Below are positions 33,481 to 46,192 of a stretch of 64,000 bases of DNA, piece after piece (position 1 is the stretch's first letter; the number at the start of each line of letters is the position of its first letter). Location: the NCBI GenBank assembly GCA_943735955.1, contig OX030963.1, positions 8,330,179-8,394,178 on the forward strand, in the 5' to 3' direction. The position numbers and the translations under genes are program-made. The DNA is from Piscicola geometra (taxonomy: Eukaryota > Annelida > Clitellata > Hirudinida > Piscicolidae). The notes under the pieces are model-generated. The model ran no database searches, was not told where the DNA came from, and saw nothing but the letters and a program-made list of their open reading frames with translations.

Positions 33481-34459
33481 ATTGATCGACAATGAAACTA
33501 GCATTCGCAAAAGACACTTATTGCTTTTAATTTATTCCTTTAAGGCAATTTCAAACGACGACGTATAGTGCCCTAGCACTTCTGTGGCGTGTCATCTGCC
33601 AGTACAGTTTTATGACAACGTCTATCAGCTTGTGAAGACACATAGTTAGCAAGAAAAAAGCCTCTTCAGAAATTATAAATTTGTAAAAAAATTTAATACT
33701 TTAGAATTACAAATATTCAAAATGATTTTTAGAAAGGGTTTTTCAAAAATTTACTTTTTCCAATGTTGAAAATTTAAATGGCCGAAAGTAAAAAAAACAA
33801 ACCATTTTTTCTGATATTTTCAATATATTGTATGAAAAATCTAAGAAAGCATGAAAATTTTAAAACTTTAATGATGTACTCACCCTGTGAACACTCATAC
33901 ATGAGACCTATATGGGTCCCATATGGGCAACTATATGTGGAATATATGGGCTATTTCTAAGTGGGCCTTATGTGGAATATATGGGCTATTTCTAAGTGGG
34001 CTGTCTGTATAGCACATACGCTCAAACTTTTTAACACGAACACATAATTGATTGAAAAATTATTTATTGTAAAATAAAACAAGTAAAATAGTTCTGCCAA
34101 GCATAAATTTGAAGATATTAAAAAAATAGTCCAAATATCACAAATTTGATTAATTAGAACCTTCAATGCGACAGTCGGACAGATTTTCGAGATAATTTCT
34201 TTTCGATATTGGTTGGCTTGCTCTTCTTCCCCTCTTGCCATCTCTGTTTCGGGCTCTTGTCAGCCATTTGGATACATGCATTTCGATACCTCTTTTGTTT
34301 GTTTCAGGTATCGATGAGTTTGTTTTTACAGAACCTGTTGCGAATAATTCATTGATGAATTAAATAAATGTAACTTAACATAACTTTAAGTTTGATGTAC
34401 ATAACAATAGAATAATAAATCCTGATGAGAGTATAATGAAACAATATAATCATAATTAT
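33481..34459. other. Intergenic DNA, no gene recognised
   Basis: 33900-34000 contains TATATGGG/ATATGGGC words and a twofold GGAATATATGGGCTATTTCT repeat. A related inverted segment with CCCATATAGG/CCCATTTAGG words lies at 46430-46640, so both are probably one unclassified repeat family. Nothing else supported. Confidence 0.55.
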
Positions 34460-36269
34460 TAGAAACCGACCGAAATTCGGTTCGGTTTCGGTTTCGAAGC
34501 CGAAATTGCCAATTTTCTTAGTTTCGGCAATTTTTCGGTTTCGGCCGAATCTAAATTCACAATTTCGACATTTTTCGGTTTCAGGCGAAAATAATTTTTT
34601 AATTTCGACTTAATTTCGGTTTCGGCCGAAATGGATCTCATATTTACCGAAATTACCGAATTTAAATTTTTTTTTATGTAGTTCATCTGTATCCTCAATC
34701 GAACTATTAAGTTCGGGTTCGATTCTCTATCAGATATCTTTTAGTTATCGTGGTTGATTGATTTATGGGTGTCATCAGACTAATTATTCAAATAATATAT
34801 ACAAGAATCTGGAACAACAATCATGTATTTGAAATTTAAGTAAATTGGGATACGTTCAATGATGATATTTAACAACACTTTTTAGGCAAATTCTATTTTT
34901 TAAAACATTTGTTTAAAAAAATGTTAATGTCAAAAGTAAGTACCTGTATATCCTCAATCGAATTCGAACCATTAAGTTCGGGTTCGATTCTCATCTCTAT
35001 TAGTTATCGTGGTTCATTGATTTATGGGTGACATAAGACTTATTATTCGAATAAGATATACAAGCATGTGGAATTCTAGATATCCATGCTTTGAAAAACA
35101 CTGTATATAAGTCGAAAGAACGAGAAGATTTGGCTTCGATTAATTAATTCAATAATAAATTGGGAGAATGTCTTTGAATCCTATTTGGGAGTTTTTTACA
35201 AAATGTCAGTCGTACCAAAGCAAAGCCTGTTGTAATACATGTTTTAAATTATATTCTTTAAGTAGTACACAGCCTAAGAAGCAGACTGTTTGTGGATTGA
35301 AAAACCATCTTCAAAAACACCACAAAGAATTGTTCACCAGGTTTTTGTTAGACGTTGAAGAGAAAAATGGTCTGGCGACAGTAGCGAAGAAAAGAAAATG
35401 AGAAGAATCTGTTTCACAACCTGTTTCAGTTCAACCAGTTATCAAGTTTCAAAAAGATCGCAGAACCTGGTCAGATGATCCTCCCTCTACTCAGACAATC
35501 GACAAATGCATCATGGATTTGATCATTGTTGATATGATTCCATACTCAATTGTTGAAGGTGAAGCATTCAAAAGGTTGAATTTTGCTGATCCAACTGCAT
35601 CAAAAAATTACCGTTTAAAGAGCAAAAAGTATTTTCGAACCAGCTTGATGCTAGCAATTTACATAAAAGTGACTCAACAAGTTAAAAACTTGTTAAAAAA
35701 GCAGAATGGATTAGTTTTCCAACAGATGGGTGGACGAATCCGACCAAATCATGCTCTTTACTTAGCTTCACTGCTCATTTTGTGCATGAAAGTTCAAGAA
35801 AGAAAGTTGTTTTGAATGCTATGGTCTTAGAAGAAACCCATACAGGAGCTTATTTGGCATCAAAATTGTAAGAAACAATTCTGAACTGGGAGATAGATGA
35901 TAAAGTTCACCTGGGCATCCGTGACAATGCGCCCAACATGGTTAGCTCAATGCGTATTGCGGGAATACGTGACTTTGGTTGTTTTGCACATAACCTACAA
36001 CTTGTCGTGAAAGATGCTATTTTTCTTCAAACTTCAGTGGAGAAAGTTATCAAAAAATCAAGAAAAATAGTTTCTCACTTCAAACACAGCAAACAAGCTT
36101 GTCATCATCTTAAGGATATACAAAAATCAGCTGATGTTCCACAACATTCACTGATTCAAGATTTTGAGACGCGTTGGAACCAGTGTTATTTTCGTTCCAT
36201 AAAATAATTATAGTTTTTATTTTTGTTTCGTTTTGGAATTAATTATAGTTTATATTAATTAAGAAATTC

Positions 36270-38495
36270 GACTCCAACGAATCATGAACAATGGCGCTCG
36301 GATTGCCTTGAGCATCATAACACCTATTCAACATACCAGTTCATCTAAAAATTTAAAAAGTCTACACTGGCTTCCGGTTAAATTTCGCATTCCCTTCAAA
36401 ATTGCCACCATCACTTTTAAAACACTTACAACATCTCAGCCTTCTTATCTCAGAAACCTACTCACCATCAAAAACAGCAATAAACATCTTCGTTCATCAT
36501 CCACTACGACATTACTTAAAGCTCCTGTAAGAGCCAACATAGCCAACCGTGCATTCCGTCACTCATCGCCATCGATCTGGAACAGCCTACCACCTAGAGG
36601 TCGGACCGGGTACCCGATCTGATCGGGTACCCGCGGGTACCCGCGGGACTCCCGCGGGAACGGGAATGAAAATTAATTTCGGGACGGGAAAATTCGGGAA
36701 CCGGGAATAGGTTTTCGGGACGGGAACGGGAACGGGAATCAACATTCAAATCGGGAACGGGAAAAGACGGGAACGGGAATCAACTTTTAAATCGGGAACG
36801 GGAAAACGGGAATAACAGTTATTGGGATTGGATTCTTCAATGATTTTTCAGCAAACTTCCAAGTATGGAAATCTTTATTTCATCGATACTCCGTACTTAA
36901 AATAAGTATTAAATGCAATGGAAAAGTATAACGAAGCCACTATTGCCAATATCTAAACCTCCAACACTACATTTGAAGTTGTTATGATGAGTCCAAAGAT
37001 TAGGGAGATTAGAACAAATGGGTGATGATGAAAACTTTTCAGATGAAATCAAAATGGTCAGTTATATTATTTTAATTTTATAAATTAATACTTTGAATTT
37101 GAATGATTAATTTCCAAATGATTGCTCAGTTGATCATTTCGACAAAAGAAAAGATGCCATTGATCTTATTCGTATGACAGCATGTCTGTTGCCTCCCCAG
37201 TATGAAAGAATAATAGGAAAAAAGTTTGGGATAGAAGAGAAATAAATACCAAGACTTTCATTAGAAAAAATGTAATTTTTTACAGCCATACCAAGCTGCA
37301 GTGCCTTTGAGAAAAAAACAAATGATGGTTATTTAGACCTATTATGTTTGTTTTTATAATTTAAAAATTATAATAAAATTATTATACTATCAAATTATAC
37401 GAATGATTTTATATTTGCAGTTGTAGAGAATAAGAATGTTGTTAAAAAACATATTTCTAACATTATTGAAGAATTAGTAATAATGAACAAAGAAAAAAAT
37501 TCAGAAGAGGATGAATTGAACAAATATTCACAATTACGTCCCAACAAAATTTAAAATTATAAAGATGTTTTATTTTATTGGAGTAAAATGAGCAATTTTA
37601 AAATAGTACAAGAAGTAGCCAAAATTTTGTTTAGTGTATCTGCATGTTATATTCGCTGTGAACAGAATTTTTCAATATGTGGTCGTTTAACCTCAGACCC
37701 AAAATCATCTCATTTGAAAGCTGAAACTCTTAACGGTTTAACCCGTGTGAAAAGCAATAAAGACTTGATTGAATAACTCAAAAACAATACTTTCATTTCA
37801 ATAAATATTGAACTTTAAATCGTGTTTTTTTATTTCATTAAAAGAAATATTCTCTGACTTTCAAATAATAAATTTTAAGAAATTTTAGAACTAGCAAGTA
37901 TGGGACCAGTAAAAACGGCAACGAAAATGAATAAAAAAACAAAAAGCTTTCGGGAACGAGTCGGGACGGGAAAAAAAATTTCGGGAACGGGACGGGACGG
38001 GAATCAAAATTCTGATGTCCCATCGGGAACGGGACGGGACGGGAAAAAAAATTTCGAGAACGGGACGGGACGGGAATCAAAATTCTGATGTCCCATCGGG
38101 AACGGGACGGGACGGGAAAAAAAATTTCGGGAACGGGACGGGACCGGGAATGAAAAATCGTCCATGTCCGACCTCTACTACCACCACACATCACAAACAG
38201 CACATCCCTATCAATATTCAAGAAAAAATTAAAAACTCATTACTTTCAAATAGCATTTATTTAATCATCTTTCTTCTTATTTTCTTTTATTTAATTGACT
38301 TATTCACTTAGTCATTCATATGAAGTCATTTACTCAGTCATTTATTCATGATTTTTTTTATTATTTTATTTTATTATTTTTTTTATCTATTATTATTATT
38401 ATTCCACTAAGTACCTGACAAAGAGCGCTTCTGTTGCGTGCCTTAGCGCTATATAAATGAATTTTATTATATTATTATTATTATTATTTATTATA
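36270..38495 (+). mobile_element. CR1/L2-like LINE fragment, split by hAT-3a
   Basis: Encodes the C-terminal part of a LINE reverse transcriptase (LHWLPVKFRIPFKIATITFK, then SSPSIWNSLPP). It is cut at 36594 by a hAT-3 element and resumes at 38178 (SLSIFKKKLKT). It ends with a GAGCGCTTCTGTTGCGTGCC hairpin, AGCGCTATATAAATG and a TTA microsatellite tail. The HWLPV, WNSLP and FKKKLKT blocks are typical of CR1/L2/Rex1-type LINEs. Confidence 0.82.
36595..38177 (+). mobile_element. hAT-3 copy a, 1.58 kb, non-autonomous
   Basis: Ends TAGAGGTCGGACCGGGTACC / TGTCCGACCTCTA with a perfect 8-bp duplication CTACCACC (36587-36594 and 38178-38185). Subterminal arrays of CGGGAACGGGACGGGA type lie at both ends. 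Only a C-terminal transposase piece remains (37588-37776: SVSACYIRCEQNFSICGRLT, then LNGLTRVKSNKDLIE). Inserted in the LINE fragment. Confidence 0.93.
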
Positions 38496-38639
38496 GTTTT
38501 TATTTTCGTTTTCGTTTTGAAAATAAATTTAGTTTTTATTTTCGTTTTCGTTTTGAAAATAATTAAAGTTTTTATTTTCGTTTCAGTTTTGAAAATAATT
38601 ATGGTTTTTATTTTTATTTTAGTTTTGAAATTATATTAA

Positions 38640-41600
38640 TTTGAAACTTTAAACACTATTTATTTATATCTAAAAAAAATTAATTGATCATAAAATGAAA
38701 CAGTAAAATAGAACAGTATATTAACAACAAATGAGTTTAAAAAATTAGGTCAAATAAAAATGTATTCAGTCTCAAGAAAACTTTTATTTGTAGGTTTTTC
38801 TGTAATCTATCTTTTTTCCCACTTGTTAAAGAAGCACATAAAGAAAAAATTCTCTCAACGTATGCCTGGGAGGCTGGAGCTGCCAAAAGATCTTGTGCAA
38901 TTGGACCTAGAAGTTATGTTGTCAGTCCAGAATTTTAACCCATTTGGTTCACAAGTATTTTTGATTTTTGAGGAATTTATTTTCATCTCCGAAATATATT
39001 TTTCTATTTCCACAATTAAACTTGATTTGCATTCTTTGCCAGAACTTGTATCGTCAATACTTAATTTAGAAGATAAAAATTTAAATTTCTTTGAAGGAAT
39101 TGATGATTCATCTGAAGCTTCTATTTCATTATGTCGTGAACTATTTTCAAAACAATTGTTCTTTGCTTCGCTAAAAGCCTGCAAAATAAAAGATTCAAAT
39201 TGTTTAATTGCAATTAAAATGTGATGTGATGTATCATTAAATAATATTTATAATTTAATTGAAAACTTGTTTTTAAAATATATCTAAATTACCTGTGAAC
39301 AAATGTAAGTTTTAGCAGCATGCAATAAACTAGAATATTGTGAATTCTGCAACAGTTGGATCCACAAATGTAGCAGCTGCTGTTACTGGATTGAATTTCA
39401 ATGAAGAGGGATTTAAGAAGCACTCAAAATAATGTTGAATTGCACTCCTCAATGAAACAATCAAACTAAAAATTCCTACAAATTTAATTTGTTCTAAATG
39501 GCAGTCTAGGTCTAAAACAGACGGTATGACATGCGATAAAGACAATCTATCGGTCTGAATTAGAGGTCGGACATGGACGATTTTTCATTCCCGGTACCGT
39601 CCCGTTCCCGAAATTTGTTTTCCCGTCCCGTCCCGTTCCCGATGGGACATCAGAATTTTGATTCCCGTCCCGTCCCGTTCCCGAAATTTGTTTTCCCGTC
39701 CCGTCCCGTTCCCGATGGGACATCAGAATTTTGATTCCCGTCCCGTTCCGTTCCCGCTACTCGATTCCCGCTCCCGACCCGTTCCCGAAACCTTTTTGTT
39801 TTTTTATTCATTTTTGCTGCCGTTTTCACTGGTCCCAAACTTGCTAGTTCTAACATTTCTTACAATTTATTATTTGAAATCAGAGAATATTTCTTTTAAT
39901 AAAATAAAAAAAACACGATTTAAATTTCAAATATTTAATGAAATGAAATTATTGAAGTTAGTCATTGTTTTTGAGTAATTCAATCAAGTCTTTATTGCTT
40001 TTCACACGGGTTAAACCGTTAAGAGTTTTAGCTTTCAAATGAGATGATTTTGGGTCTGAAGTTAAACGACCACATATTGAAAAATTCCGTTCACAGGGAA
40101 TATAACTTGCAGATATACTAAACAAAATTTTGGCTACTTCTTGTTGTATTTTAAAATTGCTCATTTTACTCCAATAAAATAAAACATCTTTATAATCTTC
40201 GATTTTTTGGGACGTAATTGTGAATATTTGTACAATTCATCCTCTTATGAATTTTTTTCTTCGTTCATTATTATGAATTCTTCAATAATGATAGAAATAT
40301 GTTTTTTGACAACATTCTTATTCTCCACAACTGCAAATATAAAATCATTCGTATAATTTGTTAGTATAATAATTTTATTATAATTTTTACGTTATAAAAA
40401 CAAACATAATAGGTCTAAATAACCATCATTTGTTTTTTTTCTCAACGGCACAGCAGCTTGGTTTGGCTGTACAAAATGGAATTAAATTTTCTCTAATGAA
40501 AGTCTTGGTATTTATTTCTTTTCTATCACAAACTTTTTTCCTATTATTCTTTCATACTGGGGATGCAACAGACATGCTGTCATATGAATGAGATCAATGG
40601 CATCTTTTCTTTTGTCGAAATGATCAACTGAACAATCATTTGGAAATTAATCATTCAAATTCAAAGTATAAATTTATAAAATTAAAATAATATAACTGAC
40701 CATTTTGATTTCATCTGAAAAGTTTTCATCATCACCCATTTGTTCTAATCTCCCTAATCTTTGGACTCACCATAACAACTTTAAATGTAGTGTTGGAGAT
40801 TTCGACATTGGCAATGGTGGCTTCGTTACACATTTCTATTGCATTTGATACTTATTTTAAGTACGGAGTATCGATGAAATAAAGATTTCCATACTTAGAA
40901 GTTTGCTGACAAATCATTGTTTAAAAATCCAATCCCAATAACTGTCATTCCTGTTTTTCCCGTTCCCGATTTAAAAGTTGATTCCCGTTCCCGTCTTTTC
41001 CCGTTCCCGATTTGAAAGTTGATTCCCGTTCCCGTCCCGAAAACCTATTCCCGGTTCCCGACTTTTCCCGTCCCGAAATTAATTTTCATTCTCGTTCCCG
41101 CGGGAGTCCCGCGGGTACCCGGTCAGATCGGGTACCCGGTCTGACTTCTAGTCTGAATACTGTCAGTGTGGGTTGCAAATTATTTCAAAAAATGTTGAAC
41201 TTCTACCATTCTGTTCCATTCACTTGCTAATAATGTGTCGATTTTAGCAAAATCCATAACATAATTGACATCATCTTTTAGTTCTAGTAATCTTTCAACC
41301 ATAAAAAAAGTGCTGTTCCATCTAGTGGGGCAGTCTGTTATTACTGTTTTGGAAGATTTTTCAAGGAGTTTTTCTATGTGTATTGTGGACTTTCTAATTT
41401 TGCTGACTATATACCTTGCTTTTGTAATTATTGGTTCACATACATTATTGGAGTATACTCTTTTTAAAACTAGTTGTATGGTGTGTGCTAAACATGGCAT
41501 ATGTCGATAAGGAACCCATTTTTCTAATTCTATTTCATCACAAAATGTTTCACTTTCTTCTTCATCACTATCTGAGTTTTCATTTTCTGAATAATCGTCT

Positions 41601-42593
41601 TTTTCTGCATGCTTATTTTGAAGAATACGCACAGCTTTTGCAATATTTGAACCGTTATCAGATATTATTAAAATTATTTTATTTGGTTCTATATTCAAAT
41701 AAGCGAGGCACTTTGATAAACACTCAGCAAGTTTTTCTCTAGTGTGGAGATGATTCAGTTGAATTAGGTTTAAAAAGTAATGACACGGTTTGCTACTCTG
41801 TGGATTGAAACAGCATGCTGCAATCCCAACATATGATGATGCTAAACTTTTTTTGGTCCAAATATCTAAACATATAACTATTCTTCGAACATTATTCAAT
41901 GAGTCTTTCAGAATTTTGCAACCTTCATCATATTTGTCTTTTAATAAATCCAGTGACTTTGATGAGCATGAAAAAAAAATTCAATAATTGATCCCCACTA
42001 TTTTTGTACAATATGTTGTAATCATTTATAATGAATAACGACCATTGTAATTGCTCAAATAAATTTCTACAATATATGGTAATACTTTTTACATTTTGAA
42101 TAAGATAAAATAAACAAAATTACCTGGCATTTTAAATTTTATATCCAATGTTTCCACAAAGTTTTTAAAATGTTCATTAGATATTAGATTTAATGGAATG
42201 TTTGCGTTTACAAATAATTTTAATAAGGAGTCTTGTCTCTTCAAATATTCTTCGCACTTACTTGAATACAAAACTGTTTTCGTGGTTTTTTTTAAAACTA
42301 ATAGTTTGTTGAACGGAATTTTCATTACTTTCAATCTTTTCACAATTCCTCTTTCTGACTAATTCAATTTCCTCGAATTCTTGAAAAAACTTTTTGTGGT
42401 AGCTAGAGAGATGAACCTTGAGGTTTGTAAGATTTTTTCCTTTAAGTGTTGCGTTGCATAATACTTTCTGTCCGTCTTTGGTCGTCGATACTTCAACGAT
42501 GCATGTACTTTTGTCATTTTCTGAAGAATATGTAAAATATTTCCTAATTTCGCTTTCTTTCTTTCTACCAGCAAATGAACGTGATAAACTCAT
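38640..42593 (-). pseudogene. hAT-2 transposase, split by hAT-3b
   Basis: N-terminus from 42593: a BED-finger-like block (SEIRKYFTYSSENDKSTC, then LKVHLSSYHK), a frameshift near 42290, a piece ending in a plausible donor at 42123 (CCAG|GTAATT), then 41930-41180 with VICLDIWTKKSLASSYVGI, IISDNGSNIAKAV, MPCLAHTIQLVLK and CPTRWNSTFF. Interrupted at 41150 by hAT-3b; reading resumes at 39552 (LSHVIPSVLDLDCHLEQIKF) and continues to about 38850. The terminal dimerisation motif is degenerate. Motif order is that of ZBED-type hAT transposases. Confidence 0.85.
39561..41150 (-). mobile_element. hAT-3 copy b, 1.59 kb, opposite orientation
   Basis: Same family and length as copy a but inverted. Ends TAGAGGTCGGACATGGACGA (left) and GGTACCCGGTCTGACTTCTA (right), with a perfect 8-bp duplication GTCTGAAT (39553-39560 and 41151-41158). 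It retains the same C-terminal transposase piece (minus strand, 40164-39958: ISASYIPCERNFSICGRLTS). Inserted in the hAT-2 transposase. Confidence 0.93.
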
Positions 42594-44306
42594 TGTTATT
42601 TAAATTTGAAATATTATAAGAATTGATTACGTAAATTATGGATTAATATCAAATTTGAAGTATAATAACAAATTTACGATTAAAATAATTTAGTTGAAAA
42701 AGCGAAGCAGTAATAAAATAACGTTTTACCAATGGCGCTAGTTTCATAAAGCCCAAAGATAATGTTTATAACATAGACATATATTTTTTATATGAATTTT
42801 CATTTGTATATTATGGCATATCATAAAAGTTATTTAATTTTCGTTTTGGAAATAATTATAGTTTTTATTTCAGTTTCGTTTTTGGAAATAATTATAGTTT
42901 TTATTTTCGTTTTCGTTTTGAAAATAAATTAAGTTTTTATTCTCGTTTTCGTGGAACGATTATTCAGAATTTTCGTTTTCGTTTTCGTTACGAAAATAAC
43001 ACTGGTTGGAACAGCTCATACTTGATGCTGTCTAGGCTGAATGAGCAACAAAAAGGAATTAACTTTTATTCCGTTGAACATGGAGACATCGACTCCTTAA
43101 CAAAAGAAGAATGGAAACTTATAGAAAGAATAATTGTTGTGTTAAAAACATTTAATGACGCGACTACAGAGATCAGCTACGAGGATGCATCAATATCTAT
43201 TGTCATTCCGATAATTTCTATGCTGAAAACAAAATTAGAAATCACGTCAGCTGATGTTGGACTGATGCAGATGAAAGCAGCCCTTTCGAGATGCCATAGA
43301 CAAACGGTTGGAGTTTGTTAAAAAATGCCCGAAGTGCTTGCAGCTACTTTGCTTGATCCTCGCTTTAAAGACATGTGTTTTGACGATTTAGAAAAGGAAG
43401 AAGCCAAAAAAGAAGTTTTAAACTTTATCAAACCAAACTTTGTTGCAGAAAAGAATTCCATCAACCAGGCTTAACAAATACTGGAAAATAACGTTTTAAA
43501 CAGTTCATCATCCTTATGGGATATTGATGACAGAGTTAACTTCACCAAACAAACCAACGACGATGCTGCCAAGAAGACGCCTGAACACGAATGCCAAATG
43601 CAGGCGTATCTTAAAGAGCCTAGGATCAGTAGAACATCCAACATTTTTGCGTATTGGCATTGCAGTCAATATTCATGTCTTGAGCCTGCTGCTCGAAAAT
43701 ACTAATCTGCACCCCCAACAAGTGTGGCTAGCGAGCAACTATTTAGTTCTGCAGGGCGAATCTACGCAGATCGTCACAGCAACTTTCTTGGTGAAAATGT
43801 TGAAAAACTGTTATTTCTTGCTTATAATATTCGATTGTTTGGATTTAATTATTAAACAGAAATTGTCATCGTTCAATACTATTTTTTTATTAACAATTAC
43901 TTATGCAGACCATTTTTGTTGTTAGAAAAACCTTTATTTTTTGGCTTAAAATATACGCTTGTTTGGATTTACTTATTAAACTGGTATTGTCATCATTAAA
44001 TACTATTTTTTCATTTCTAATAAAAGTTGGGAAAAATTTCGGTTTCGGCCGAAAATCGTATTACAATTTCGGCTTAATTTCGGTTTCGGCCGAAAATTGA
44101 TATTCAATTTCGGCTTAATTTCGGTTTCGGCCGAAAATGGGATTTTAATTTCGGCCTAATTTCGTTTCGGCCGAAATAAAAATTTCTGTTTCGGTCGGTC
44201 TCTAACAACTTACGGTATATAACATTGAAAAAATGTGTGTATGTAAACATACAATATATGTCAATATACAAGATATGTAAATATACAATATATGTCAATA
44301 TAAAAT

Positions 44307-45998
44307 TAGAGACCGACCGAAATTCGGTTCGGTATTGGTTTCGGCGCAAAAATTGCCACTTTTCTTAGTTTCGGCAATTTTTCGTTTTCGGCCGAATCTA
44401 ATTTTACAATTTCGGCAATTTTTCGGTTTCGGCCGAAAATAATTTTTTAATTTCGGCTCAATTTCGGTTTCGGTTTTGCTAATCTTTTGGCAGCCGCTCA
44501 AATAAATTTGTAGAATAAACGGTTTTGGGTATAATATATTAAAATGTTAGAATCTTAAGTCTAAATAAAAATTAAATTTAATTAATTAGAATGTTTTTAG
44601 TGCGAATGTTGGTTGTTTTGAATCTGTCGAGAATGGCCGCAGCACACCAAGATGGCCGCAGGGAATCAAGTGAGCTGCGACATAAAGGAGAAAACCTTCC
44701 ATAGCAGCAGCAGTACCAGCGTTGGCAAGGACTTCTCCTTCACCCTCTTTCGCAGCCTAGGCACCAGTGGCAAGACAGAAAATTGAGAAGAATGATGATA
44801 GTGTTTTGTTGTTTTGAGGATAATGTGGTTATGATTGTGCTGTGGTATGAGTGTTGGTATTGTGGTGATGATTGAATTTTTTATTTGTGGTGATAGTGAT
44901 TTTTTGGTGGTGATTGTCATGGTGGTGTGGATGAGGTTGGATTATTGAGGTTGATTGTTTGTTTTTATATATATATTTGAGTTTATATATATACATATAT
45001 TGGTAGTGGTCTAAAAACCGTTTTATTTAACAAATTTATTTGAAGAGCGCCTTTGTTCACTTAGTAAAAGGCGCTATACAAATCATTAGTGATTGATTGA
45101 TTCATCGGCCGAAATGGATCTCATATTTACCGAAAAACCGAAACTTTTATTTATTTATGTAGTTTATCTGATATATCTGTATTCTCATTCAAACTATTAA
45201 GTTCGGATTCGATTCTCTGTTAGATATCTATTAGTTATCGTGGTTGATTGATTTATCGGTGTCATCAGACTAATTATTCGAATAACATATACAAGCATCT
45301 GAAACAACAATCATGTGTTTGAAATTTAAGTTAATTGGGATACGTTCAATGATGATATTTATCAAAACATTTTTTAACAAAATTCTTTTTTTTAAAACAT
45401 TTGTTTAAAAAAATGTTACTGTCAAAAGTAAGTATCTGTGTATCCTCAATCAAACTCTAATTATAAAGTTCGGGTTCGATTCTCATCTCTATTAGATATC
45501 GTGGTTAATTGATTTATGGGTGACATAAGACTAATTGTTCGAATAACATATACAAGCATGTGGAATTCTAGATATCCATTCTTTGAAAAACACTATATAT
45601 AATTCGAAAGAACGAGAAGATTTGGCTTCAATTAATTAATTCAATAATAAATTGGGAGAATGTCGTTGAATCCTATTTGAAAGTTTTTTTACAAAATGTC
45701 AGTCTGACCAAAGCAAAGCCTGTCAACAACAACAAATTTTTGTTGTTGAAAAACTTTTATTTTTTGGCTTAAACTATACACTTGTTTGGATTTACTTATT
45801 AAATTGGCATTGTCATCGTTAAATACTATTTTTTTATTTTTAAAAAAAGTTGGAAAAAATTTCGGTTTCGGCTTCGGTTTCGGCCGAAAATTGATATTCA
45901 ATTACGGCTTAATTTCGGTTTCGGCCAAAAATGGGATTTTAATTTCGGCCTAATTTCGATTTCGGCCGAAATAAAAATATCTTTTTGGTCGGTCACTG
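44307..45998 (+). mobile_element. Internally deleted derivative of the 34-kb hAT
   Basis: Ends TAGAGACCGACCGAAATTCG (44307) and GGTCGGTCACTG (to 45998), flanked by TATAAAAT and TATACAAT (8 bp, one mismatch). It matches the outer hAT left part (34460-35238) up to the first transposase codons, then jumps to the part matching about 43915-44204. The transposase core is therefore absent. It carries a short LINE derivative at about 44471-45106. Confidence 0.85.
44471..45106 (+). mobile_element. LINE reduced to its 5' and 3' ends
   Basis: 44540-44690 matches the LINE 5' region (21940-22070: AAGATGGCYGCAGGGAA, GAGCTGCGACA). It then fuses directly to the 3' end matching 26045-26333 (AACCTTCCATAGCAGCAGCA), followed by the terminal hairpin GAGCGCCTTTGTTCACTTAG ... 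AAAGGCGCTATAC and GATTGATTGATT. All coding sequence is missing. It behaves like a short, presumably trans-mobilised derivative. Confidence 0.82.
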
Positions 45999-45999
45999 T

Positions 46000-46192
46000 A
46001 TACAATATATGTAAATATACAATATATGTAAAATACAATATATATAAATATACAATATATGTAAATATACAATATATGTAATATACAACAAATGTGAATA
46101 TACAATATATGTAAATATACAATATATGTAAATATACAATACATGTAATATACAATATATGTAAATATCCAATATATGTAAATATATGAAAG
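46000..46192. repeat. 17-bp AT-rich tandem repeat
   Basis: About 11 copies of TACAATATATGTAAATA with small indels. Similar units occur at 44225-44300 on the other side of the hAT derivative, which therefore inserted into this array. Confidence 0.9.

Larger units (their letters stand above)
36181..43004 (-). mobile_element. Second hAT transposon, nested in the first
   Basis: Ends CAGTGTTATTTTCG / CGAAAATAACACTG are exact inverted repeats, followed by [24 protein letters not shown] subterminal repeats on both sides. A perfect 8-bp target duplication GTTGGAAC flanks it (36173-36180 and 43005-43012). The transposase is on the minus strand (42593 to about 38760). It contains a LINE fragment and two hAT-3 copies. 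Confidence 0.93.
35168..43854 (+). pseudogene. ZBED-type hAT transposase, split by insertion
   Basis: Part 1, 35168-36180: a BED-finger N-terminus (IWEFFTKCQSYQSKACCNTC, then LKNHLQKHH), a stop at 35399, and a core containing HLGIRDNAPNMVSSM, GCFAHNLQLVV and FETRWNQ. The reading breaks inside the TRWN motif at 36180. Part 2, 43013-43854: LMLSRLNEQQKG, then LLDPRFKDMCF and the dimerisation motif SVASEQLFSSAGRIYADRHS. Several stops and frameshifts are present. Removing 36181-43012 (the insert plus one duplicate) restores contiguity of the two halves. Confidence 0.88.
34460..44204 (+). mobile_element. ZBED-type hAT transposon, host of nested insertions
   Basis: Left end TAGAAACCGACCGAAATTCG at 34460; right end, reverse-complemented, TAGAGACCGACCGAAACAG ending 44204. 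Both ends continue with subterminal TTCGGTTTCGGCCGAAA repeats. Flanking 8-mers (ATAATTAT / ACAACTTA) do not match well, so no target duplication is claimed. The transposase (+ strand) is split at 36180 by another hAT element; without that insert the element is about 2.9 kb. Confidence 0.82.
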
